5,134 nucleotides of DNA, from the NCBI GenBank assembly GCA_030145435.1, contig JAQYVQ010000234.1, forward strand, positions 1 through 5,134, written 5' to 3'. The notes beneath the pieces are model-generated. The model searched no databases. It was not told where the DNA came from and was given only the letters and a program-made list of their open reading frames with translations. Both the position numbers and the translations under genes were made by a program. This document shows positions 1 to 5,134 of this stretch, in pieces; the first letter of the stretch is position 1, and the number at the start of each line of letters is the position of its first letter. The DNA is from Syntrophobacteria bacterium. Lineage in GTDB: Bacteria > Desulfobacterota > DSWW01.

Positions 1-3
1 TGA

Positions 4-39
4 CACCCTCACCCTATCCCTCTCCCTCAAGGGAGAGGG
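4..39. repeat. Degenerate hexamer run ending in a perfect 9-bp hairpin
   Basis: Four imperfect hexamers (CACCCT, CACCCT, ATCCCT, CTCCCT) occupy 4-27. They merge into a perfect stem, CCCTCTCCC at 18-26 pairing with GGGAGAGGG at 31-39 around a TCAA loop. Similar pyrimidine-rich repeats with this hairpin are dispersed through many proteobacterial genomes (family knowledge, not searched here). It lies beyond the 3' end of the etf operon. It has no T-tract on either strand, so it is not a convincing intrinsic terminator, though the transcript could fold there. The repeat may extend left of the window. Confidence 0.6.
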
Positions 40-56
40 AATCCCGCTTGTTTGCA

Positions 57-127
57 TGTCATTCCCGCGAAGGCGGGAATCCCTCAGCACATTGCGCCAA
101 TGGATCCCCGCCTTCGCGGGGATGACA
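57..127. repeat. REP/MITE-like inverted repeat, 26-bp arms
   Basis: The arm at 57-82 is the reverse complement of 102-127 with only two mismatches, enclosing a 19-bp spacer. Each arm also folds on itself: ATTCCCGC-GAAG-GCGGGAAT on the left and ATCCCCGC-CTTC-GCGGGGAT on the right, each with an 8-bp perfect stem. This GTCATTCCCGCG / CGCGGGGATGAC layout is a well-known dispersed intergenic element in many proteobacteria. It ends five bases before the etfB stop codon, so the operon transcript would carry a strong 3' stem-loop that could stabilise the mRNA or assist termination. No T-tract follows on the minus strand. Confidence 0.75.
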
Positions 128-132
128 GCTTT

Positions 133-999
133 TCAGAGGGAGCCTTCGTCGATTACCTTTTCCTTCTTCAAGACAGTCAGGATCCGTTCGGCAACATCTT
201 CCGGGTCTCCCTTCAGGAAGGAATCCTCTTTCTGTCGTCCTCCTGTCCCTGCGATCCCGAGGGCCTGGCGCATCTGGTCGACACTTCTCGATTCGGCGTA
301 TGCGTTGGCCACGGAACCCCTCTTGGGCTTGGAACGGCTAAACTTTTTCCGCTCGACCCTCGCTTCCCTCGGGACCCCGTCGACAGAAACGGTACGAATA
401 CGCGATCCGTCAGCTTCAAGCTTTCCCCAGAAAGAAGGGTACCGCAGTGGGTCGCCCCGAAGGATCCCCAGGCAGGCGGGAAGTGTAACGCGAATCTCTT
501 CACGGAGCCGTTTCTGTTTCCGGGTTACTTCGATCCGGCGGTTTACGCTCCACTTCACCTCCACGACCGAATCGATGTAAGGGATTCCCGCGAGGGCGGC
601 GAACATGGGGCCCACTTCGCCCGCGCCCGTATCCAGGTCCCTTGCCCCGAAGAGGCCAAGATCGAAAGGCGCGGTCCGGTAGAACTCGCTCAGGCGGGAC
701 GCCACGATCGCCCCATCAGGTTCCCAGCCCGCCTCTTCGATGCAAACCCCCTCGTCCGCGCCACAGGCCAGGAATTCCGCAAGCACCTTCCGTGAGGAAT
801 CCCTTCCTACGGAGCACGCCGTGATCGTAACGGGCAGAGAGGCCTTTTCCCGGAGACTCAGGGCCACCTCCAGCGCCAGTTCGTCCATGGGGTTGGGAAT
901 CGGATCGTACCCTGGCAACTCCTCGACAACACGGGTCGAGCCGGATTCAACCCGTATTGCCGGATTCTGAACCGGCCTTGCAAAGACGACGATGCGCAT
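133..999 (-). CDS. etfB: Electron transfer flavoprotein, beta subunit (divergent)
   Basis: This encodes 288 residues, slightly longer than the usual 250-265 for EtfB. EtfB pairs with EtfA in the cytoplasm, holds AMP or a second FAD, and docks with partner dehydrogenases. Visible family marks are the start MRIVVFARPVQ (compare MKILVCVKQV), NPMDELALE at residues 36-44, DLGLFGARDLDTGAGEVGP at about 113-130, LPACLGI at 173-179 and DPLRYPS at 183-189, before the recognition-loop region. A C-terminal segment, about 258-284 (FLKGDPEDVAERI...), resembles tails of other ETF beta proteins. The usual acidic/glycine stretch of the family signature (RE..GG.E) is replaced by basic RKQKRLREE at 160-168, so this is not a canonical housekeeping EtfB. 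The ATG at 997-999 fits the family N terminus. The best ribosome binding site, GGGAGG, lies about 15 bases upstream, which is long. It is the last gene of the operon, separated from etfA by a repeat element. Confidence 0.9.
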   Translation of the reverse strand: MRIVVFARPVQNPAIRVESGSTRVVEELPGYDPIPNPMDELALEVALSLREKASLPVTITACSVGRDSSRKVLAEFLACGADEGVCIEEAGWEPDGAIVASRLSEFYRTAPFDLGLFGARDLDTGAGEVGPMFAALAGIPYIDSVVEVKWSVNRRIEVTRKQKRLREEIRVTLPACLGILRGDPLRYPSFWGKLEADGSRIRTVSVDGVPREARVERKKFSRSKPKRGSVANAYAESRSVDQMRQALGIAGTGGRQKEDSFLKGDPEDVAERILTVLKKEKVIDEGSL

Positions 1000-1034
1000 T
1001 GCTACTTGTTCAAACCTCCCAACCCATCAAAGTC

Positions 1035-1183
1035 AAAGGGGTCAAGTCTGGACATTGGACAGTCAAATAGACGAGGAAGACACATGTGAATTATAGATTA
1101 CGCAGCATTTGCAGTATGTTATGCCAATAAGTTGATGTTGATTCTAAGAATCTAACTGTCCATTGTCCAGACTTGACCCCTTT
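1035..1183. mobile_element. MITE-like element with 29-bp terminal inverted repeats, between etfA and etfB
   Basis: The left end, 1035-1063, starts AAAGGGGTCAAGTCTGG. It is the reverse complement of the right end, 1155-1183, with a single mismatch. The 91-bp interior is AT-rich, unlike the flanking genes, and has no credible ORF; it contains a small hairpin GATTC-TAA-GAATC at 1140-1152. The element ends two bases before the etfA stop codon and lies 35 bases before the etfB ATG. I see no target-site duplication. Ends of the GGGGTCAAGTCT type recall repeats I associate with REP/IS200-type transposases in environmental bacteria, but that link is from memory. In the operon mRNA the ends would pair into a long stem between the two subunit genes. 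The minus strand also has a TATAAT at 1090-1095 without a good -35. Confidence 0.7.
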
Positions 1184-1185
1184 CC

Positions 1186-2196
1186 TTAATTTGCCTCTCG
1201 CAATTCCCTCAGTTGGCGGATCATCTGGCTGACCACCTGTGGGGCATCGCCCAGAATGCTCCACGTGGCGATCTGGAATATGGGGGCCTGAGGATCCGTG
1301 TTGATTGCAAGGATGTGGCGGGCCTCCTTCATGCCTGCCCGGTGTTGATGGGCCCCGGAGATGCCACAGGCAATGTAGAGTTCAGGGAAGACCTTCTTGC
1401 CTGTCTGGCCGACGAGCCTCTCCTTCGGCGCCCAGCCAATGTCCACGACGATCCGGGAGGCTGCCACGGCGCCTCCCAAGCAACTCGCGAGATCCTGGAG
1501 TAGAGCAAAGTTCGCTTCAGACCCCATTCCTTTTCCCCCGGCCACCACCACCTCGGCATCTTCCACATCCAAAGCTTCCGCCGGCTCAAGGGTTCGCTCC
1601 ACCACCTCCCAATTCTGTGATCTCTCCTCATGCTGCGGCAGGGGGTAGATTTCCGGTATCAACTTTTCGCCGGGCAAGCTCTCGGAGGGGCCGGGCACGT
1701 CAAAGGCCCTGGGATACAGACTCGCCATGCCATGGGTGGGCGGAAGAAAACGAAGCACCTCGGAAAGAGCGCCCTGCATCGAGGGACGGGTCAGGGAAAG
1801 GGTGTCCCCTACCCTGCGGAGATAGGTGGCCTTCGCCACATAGCCCACCTCGAGGAGGGCCGCAAGCATTGGGGCCAGGGAAAGGGACCTGGGGCTTGCA
1901 CCAAAGAACATGTATTGCGGTTTGTGCCGGAGGTAGAGTCCTTGCAGGCCGAAGAGCAGTGCTTCTTCTTTTTCGCCTTCGCCCCGAGCCCCTTCTAGGC
2001 AGATGACCCTTCTTACACCGAGAGAAGCCAGGTAATCGAGTTGCGCATCTTCAGGCCGGGCGCCGGTCCAGAGGACAACGGTCTCCATGCGGTATTGCTT
2101 CTGGAAGGCCAACCCCGCAGACAAGGCTTCGAGGGACTCCCGGAGAATCTTGCCTTGGGGGCATTCGGTCATCACCCAGCACGCCGGATTCTCCAT
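1186..2196 (-). CDS. etfA: Electron transfer flavoprotein, alpha subunit
   Basis: This encodes 336 residues from the ATG at 2194-2196, a normal length for EtfA (310-340). EtfA carries the FAD that shuttles electrons from dehydrogenases to an ETF-quinone oxidoreductase or, in bifurcating types, between carriers. The N-terminal domain (about 1-200) is the variable alpha/beta half. The C-terminal FAD domain is very clear: VVVAGGKGMGSEANF at about 216-230, SRIVVDIGW at 247-255, VGQTGKKVFPELYIA at 262-276, GISGAHQHRAG at 278-288, AINTDPQAPIF at 297-307. Oddities are His283 where the family signature expects Ile/Val (GAIQH), and TWSILGD at 311-317 in place of the common DYGIVGD. An in-frame TTG directly before the ATG (2197-2199) could add one residue; the ATG is preferred, with weak G-rich GGGGGCGG upstream. 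The start is 20 bases after the dehydrogenase stop, so the genes are co-transcribed. The order alpha then beta is the reverse of the common etfB-etfA arrangement. Confidence 0.95.
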   Translation of the reverse strand: MENPACWVMTECPQGKILRESLEALSAGLAFQKQYRMETVVLWTGARPEDAQLDYLASLGVRRVICLEGARGEGEKEEALLFGLQGLYLRHKPQYMFFGASPRSLSLAPMLAALLEVGYVAKATYLRRVGDTLSLTRPSMQGALSEVLRFLPPTHGMASLYPRAFDVPGPSESLPGEKLIPEIYPLPQHEERSQNWEVVERTLEPAEALDVEDAEVVVAGGKGMGSEANFALLQDLASCLGGAVAASRIVVDIGWAPKERLVGQTGKKVFPELYIACGISGAHQHRAGMKEARHILAINTDPQAPIFQIATWSILGDAPQVVSQMIRQLRELREAN

Positions 2197-2216
2197 CAAA
2201 CCGCCCCCGCGACCCG

Positions 2217-4196
2217 TTAGTCGATGGCGTTGGCCGCCATGTAACCCTCGTAAGCCGCTTGAAGCATGTATCGGGGAGTCACTGCGTCCCCGATCCGGGT
2301 CAGCCCCTTCACCTTGCCCTTCAGGGCCTTGTACAGGGAATCGTTCGCCTGTCGCCAGTACGACAGGACAAGTGTGTCGCAGGGGATTTCATGCTCCACG
2401 AAAGTGGCCGGATTGTAGGCGACGCAGTGGCCTGGCTGTGCACTCTTCAAGACCGTCATATATGTAAACTTCACGTTCTTCATGAAGAGGCTCATGAAAT
2501 GGGTGATCAGGGTGGGCCCGTCTGAGTCAAAGGCAGTCCCGACCATGCGCATGCCCATGACAAGGATCTCGACCTCTTTTCCCTGGCCGGAGAGAAAATC
2601 CGCGGTGGCAAACCCCTGAAGATGTGGCTGCACATCATAGATCAGGACCCGATCGCCTGTTTCTTCCTCTCCGCTCAGCACGTGCCAGGCCGACACGACG
2701 TGGGCATCCGGGTTTATGTCCAGGACCATATCAGGCCCCACTAGATCGGCGGTGGGTTCGGTGATGGGGAGCGCGCCGGTCGCGACGATCACGTGATCCG
2801 GGTTCAGGTCCAGGACCATCTTTTCGGTCACCTCCGTACCGAGTTCGATCGGGACCGAAAGACGGGCAAGATCCTTCTCCAGGTTCCGAACCGCCTCCAT
2901 GAGATCCCCTCGCAGGGGGGCCTTGGACGCTACCAGCGTCTGACCACCCAGTTCCATACCCTTGTCGTAGAGAATGACATCGTGTCCCTTGGTCGCGGCC
3001 ACTCTGGCTGCAGTCAGCCCTGCCAGCCCGCCGCCGACGATCATAACCCGCTTGCGGCTCGCCGCCGGGAAAATCTTCAGTTCCCCTTCCCTCCCCGCCT
3101 CCGGGTTCTGTACGCAAGTAATCGGCCTAAACTGTTCGCACCTGCCCCAGCACCCCTCGTTGCAGTTCATACAGAGCCGGATCTCATCCTCGCGCCCCTC
3201 TTTGGCCTTGTTGGGAAGCTCCGGATCACAGATCGTGGCCCGGGTCATGGCAACCATATCCGCCTCGTCATTGGCAATGATCTCTTCCGCGGTTTGCGGG
3301 TCCGTGATCTTGATGGCCGTAAACACAGGAATGTCCACCACCTGTTTCACCTCGGCGGCCATCCAGACAAAGGGGCGTGGCGGCGTGCCCATCGGAGGGA
3401 TGGCCACGGCGGCGGTCTTGTAGGTGCCCACCGTGATGTTCAGGAAATCCACATTGCCTGTCTCTTCCCACCCTTGGTACACTTCCAACATCTCGGGGAG
3501 ATGGATCCCGCTCTCAACGAGCTCATCGCCGCTCGTCCGTAGACCCACCACAAATCCTTCTCCCGTAGCCTCCCGCACAGCTTCTATGATCTCCAGGCTG
3601 AAGCGCATACGGTTCTCCAGGCTGCCCCCATACTTGTCGGTCCGACGGTTCGAGTAGGGGGAGAGGAACTGCTGAGGCAGGTACCCATGGCCCGCATGAA
3701 TCTCCACGCCGTCAAAGCCCCCCTTCTTCAAGCGCAGGGCGGCCTGCGCATACTGCTGGACGATTTCCTGGATCTCCTCTTCCTCCAATTCCTTGGGCAC
3801 CTCCCCAATGGCGGGACTGGGTACGGATGAGGCGGACTGAACCGGAAGCTGAGAGATCCTGGAATGGGTGTGATGACCGTTGTGCCAAAGCTGAGCGAAC
3901 ATCTTTGTGTCGTACGGGTGCACCGCATCGGAGATCATCTTGTATCGCTCAATGACCTCATCTGTATCTGCAAAAGAGAGGTCGGGAACCGGCCAGCAAT
4001 GGCGGGAGACGCTCTGCACTTCCATGCAGATCATTCCGATGCCGCCCTTTGCGCGGGCCTCGTAATAATGCGTGTGGCGATCGGAAGGCAGGTTGTTCTC
4101 GGCAAAATGGGTCAGGTGCCCGGAAGAGAAGATCCGATTCGGCATGGTCACGTTACGAATCGTCAAGGGCGAGAAAAGATTCGGAAAAGCAGTCAT
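2217..4196 (-). CDS. FMN/[4Fe-4S]/FAD oxidoreductase of the dienoyl-CoA reductase / trimethylamine dehydrogenase superfamily
   Basis: This encodes 659 residues (FadH is about 670, trimethylamine dehydrogenase about 730). Residues 1-335 form an Old Yellow Enzyme-type FMN barrel, with LFSPLTIRNVTMPNR near the start, EIHAGHGYLPQQFLSP at 165-180 (candidate acid/base Tyr172, with His167 and His170) and RTDKYGGSLENR at 185-196. Cys342, 345, 349 and 361 (Cx2Cx3Cx11C) should bind [4Fe-4S]; Cys353 is an extra cysteine. VMIVGGGLAG at 384-393 begins the first Rossmann fold, followed by LGGQ at 416-419. The second nucleotide fold, from about 515, reads VLIYDVQPHLQG and lacks GxGxxG, as in amine-dehydrogenase-type members. 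The C-terminal IGDAVTPRYMLQAAYEG is typical of the family. Relative to trimethylamine dehydrogenase as I remember it, the covalent-FMN Cys30 is Leu here and the substrate aromatics Tyr60, Trp264 and Trp355 are absent, so trimethylamine is unlikely. With etfAB directly downstream, ETF is the inferred acceptor. A ribosome binding site AGGAG lies 7 bases before the ATG. The substrate is unknown: N-methyl compounds, enoyl-CoA or enone substrates are all possible. Confidence 0.9.
   Translation of the reverse strand: MTAFPNLFSPLTIRNVTMPNRIFSSGHLTHFAENNLPSDRHTHYYEARAKGGIGMICMEVQSVSRHCWPVPDLSFADTDEVIERYKMISDAVHPYDTKMFAQLWHNGHHTHSRISQLPVQSASSVPSPAIGEVPKELEEEEIQEIVQQYAQAALRLKKGGFDGVEIHAGHGYLPQQFLSPYSNRRTDKYGGSLENRMRFSLEIIEAVREATGEGFVVGLRTSGDELVESGIHLPEMLEVYQGWEETGNVDFLNITVGTYKTAAVAIPPMGTPPRPFVWMAAEVKQVVDIPVFTAIKITDPQTAEEIIANDEADMVAMTRATICDPELPNKAKEGREDEIRLCMNCNEGCWGRCEQFRPITCVQNPEAGREGELKIFPAASRKRVMIVGGGLAGLTAARVAATKGHDVILYDKGMELGGQTLVASKAPLRGDLMEAVRNLEKDLARLSVPIELGTEVTEKMVLDLNPDHVIVATGALPITEPTADLVGPDMVLDINPDAHVVSAWHVLSGEEETGDRVLIYDVQPHLQGFATADFLSGQGKEVEILVMGMRMVGTAFDSDGPTLITHFMSLFMKNVKFTYMTVLKSAQPGHCVAYNPATFVEHEIPCDTLVLSYWRQANDSLYKALKGKVKGLTRIGDAVTPRYMLQAAYEGYMAANAID
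2706..2819. repeat. In-frame 24-bp direct repeat, 90-bp period, inside the dehydrogenase gene
   Basis: Bases 2706-2729 and 2796-2819 are identical at 22 of 24 positions and lie exactly 90 bases apart, so both copies are read in the same frame. They encode MVLDINPD (residues 490-497) and MVLDLNPD (residues 460-467) on either side of the GALPITEP turn in the nucleotide-binding domain. This may be chance or local duplication; no frame disturbance results. Confidence 0.5.
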
Positions 4197-4238
4197 GTTC
4201 TCTCTCCTGTGTCCTGGGATTGATTCGAGCGGACCTCC

Positions 4239-4268
4239 ACAATAGGCGATTTCTTCACGTCATTTCAA
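4239..4268 (-). promoter_or_regulatory. Candidate sigma70 promoter of the dehydrogenase-etfAB operon
   Basis: On the minus strand, TTGAAA (4263-4268) matches five of six -35 consensus bases. It is followed after 18 bases by TATTGT (4239-4244), four of six for a -10. This would start transcription around 4230, leaving a leader of about 35 bases carrying the AGGAG ribosome binding site at 4204-4208 before the ATG at 4196. This is a pattern match only. Confidence 0.4.
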
Positions 4269-4276
4269 CCCCTTTG

Positions 4277-4312
4277 GGAATGACATTCCGTATCTTAATG
4301 TATAATATACAT
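4277..4312 (+). promoter_or_regulatory. Divergent promoter core with two palindromic operator-like sites
   Basis: GGAATG-A-CATTCC (4277-4289) is a perfect palindrome with 6-bp arms. ATGTATA-A-TATACAT (4298-4312) is perfect with 7-bp arms. Their centres, 4283 and 4305, are 22 bp apart, about two helical turns. The second contains TATAAT (4301-4306), a consensus -10 for the plus-strand gene 30 bases upstream of its ATG. ATGACA at 4280-4285 would be a -35 with a short 15-base spacing, or 17 bases to the overlapping TAATAT. A regulator bound here would cover the plus-strand promoter and sit just upstream of the minus-strand -35. The regulator is not identified. Confidence 0.45.
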
Positions 4313-4336
4313 ATCCTCACTCCAAGGGGGGCCTGC

Positions 4337-5134
4337 ATGAAGATCGAAGATTACCATGCGAAAATCTCTATTTTCTATGAAACCAATCCCCATCTCACCC
4401 ATGACGAACTGGCGGTCGTCCTGACCGCGGACCTGATGTACAAGGACCTCCCCGACGACCTGCCCGAATTCCGGAAGAGGTACGCCCACCTCGACCCTTC
4501 CGTCCTGAAGGGGGCGCACGAGGGGATTACCTTCCTTCGAATCGCCGAGGAGAAGAAGCCCCCTCGTGCCCTCAAGGACCGCCTAAATGCCTACCTGAAC
4601 GTGAAGTTCCACGACATCACGAACATAAAGGACTATGAAGACAACGCCGTGCTCTTCCAGGAAAGATCCGCCATTGCCTCCCAGGTCATCGAAGGAATTC
4701 TCGTCCGGGCTGACTTTCCGAAAGAGATCGCAGCGGTCCTGAGGGAGAAGGAGGAGGTCCGGAGCTGCTACGATTTCTACGAGATGCTCAAGCTCTTCAA
4801 GGCGGCCCCCGACGAACGACTTCGTTACGAGATCCTCCGGAAGATCGGCCTGATCGTGTTGAGCGCACGGATCGATCGAACCGTGGAAATGGAGGACCTG
4901 GAGGAAAGGAAGAAGGAGGTCTGGAAGGCATTCGACAGGGGCCTGCGGCGCACCAAGAAGGGAAGGAAGGAATATTATCTCTGGCTCAACGCCAAACACA
5001 AGGTCGAATTCTCCGCGGATGAAAAACGCGCTCGCAGTACCTATGACAAGGAGCTGGTGATACGGAGGCGGCAGGCGCGCAAGATCTATCCCCTGCAGAG
5101 ATTCGTCTGCCATCCTTTCACGACCTTCTCTGGA
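4337..5134 (+). CDS. Hypothetical charged, alpha-helical protein, 3' end beyond the window
   Basis: An open frame of 266 codons runs from the ATG at 4337 to the last base of the window without a stop, so the protein is longer than what is seen. AAGGGGGG at 4324-4331 is a well-placed ribosome binding site (5-base spacing), and a TATAAT lies further upstream. Third codon positions are strongly G/C, as in the neighbouring genes, which supports real coding. I do not recognise the family. There is no signal peptide, membrane segment, Walker motif or obvious zinc motif. The sequence begins MKIEDYHAKISIFYETNPHL, is rich in Lys, Arg, Glu and Asp, and looks largely helical. A very basic/acidic stretch covers about 186-249 (LEERKKEVWKAF, RRTKKGRKEYY, VIRRRQARKIYP), with Cys144 and Cys258 the only cysteines. 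It could be a nucleic-acid- or protein-binding factor, but no function can be assigned. It is transcribed away from the etf operon and shares its 140-bp control region. Confidence 0.75.
   Translation, partial: MKIEDYHAKISIFYETNPHLTHDELAVVLTADLMYKDLPDDLPEFRKRYAHLDPSVLKGAHEGITFLRIAEEKKPPRALKDRLNAYLNVKFHDITNIKDYEDNAVLFQERSAIASQVIEGILVRADFPKEIAAVLREKEEVRSCYDFYEMLKLFKAAPDERLRYEILRKIGLIVLSARIDRTVEMEDLEERKKEVWKAFDRGLRRTKKGRKEYYLWLNAKHKVEFSADEKRARSTYDKELVIRRRQARKIYPLQRFVCHPFTTFSG

Noticed and set aside
18..127. Rho-independent terminator after etfB
   Set aside because: Strong hairpins exist, but no T-tract follows any of them on the minus strand.
1..132. CRISPR array
   Set aside because: The repeats are inverted, of different families and not regularly spaced with unique spacers.
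52..795. Long plus-strand open frames over etfB
   Set aside because: They are antisense to a gene with clear EtfB motifs, begin inside a repeat, and their translations are Pro/Arg-rich low-similarity shadow sequences.
1090..1095. Internal promoter for etfB within the inserted element
   Set aside because: TATAAT is present on the minus strand, but no -35-like hexamer lies 16-18 bases upstream (TTGGCA is 26 bases away). It is kept only as a side note.
1305..2006. 233-codon plus-strand open frame antisense to etfA
   Set aside because: The opposite strand carries unmistakable EtfA motifs; this frame has Pro/Arg/Ser-rich composition and no ribosome binding site.
2197..2199. TTG as the etfA start
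   Set aside because: It adds only one residue before an ATG; ATG is the stronger start and the spacing to the weak G-rich site does not favour TTG.
2793..3542. 249-codon plus-strand open frame antisense to the dehydrogenase
   Set aside because: It is a shadow of a well-conserved flavoprotein gene and shows no recognisable domain.
2217..4196. Assignment as trimethylamine dehydrogenase
   Set aside because: The cysteine for covalent FMN and the aromatic substrate residues recalled for that enzyme are absent at the corresponding positions.
4583..5113. 176-codon minus-strand open frame opposite the hypothetical gene
   Set aside because: The plus-strand frame is longer, has G/C-rich third positions, a good ribosome binding site and a -10 box; the antisense frame has none of these.

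Overview
The window carries a three-gene operon on the minus strand (read right to left: flavin dehydrogenase, etfA, etfB) and one divergent, truncated gene on the plus strand. Between and behind the genes lie at least three different short repeat families. The DNA is GC-rich with strong G/C preference at third codon positions. The dispersed GTCATTCCCGCG... inverted repeat and the CCCTCTCCC...GGGAGAGGG hairpin are of kinds common in Pseudomonadota and Desulfobacterota-like genomes. An anaerobe or facultative anaerobe from that broad group is my inference; no taxonomic marker is present.

Layout. 1-132: non-coding, two stacked repeat elements. 133-999 (-): divergent EtfB. 1000-1185: spacer, almost all of it a 149-bp element with 29-bp terminal inverted repeats. 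1186-2196 (-): EtfA. 2217-4196 (-): 659-residue flavin/iron-sulfur oxidoreductase of the 2,4-dienoyl-CoA reductase / trimethylamine dehydrogenase superfamily. 4197-4336: divergent promoter region with two near-perfect palindromes. 4337-5134 (+): 5' part of an unrecognised alpha-helical, highly charged protein that runs off the window.

Working model. The dehydrogenase oxidises an unknown small organic substrate at FMN and passes electrons through its [4Fe-4S] cluster to the EtfAB heterodimer made from the same transcript, as in the trimethylamine dehydrogenase-ETF pair. The enzyme keeps the superfamily core and the FeS ligands. It lacks the residues I recall for trimethylamine binding and covalent FMN in true trimethylamine dehydrogenase, and its second dinucleotide fold has no glycine-rich NAD(P)H motif. 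The substrate is therefore open, and ETF is a more likely electron partner than NAD(P)H. The strongest leads are this module, the paired palindromes in the divergent promoter, and the mobile-type element inserted exactly between etfA and etfB.
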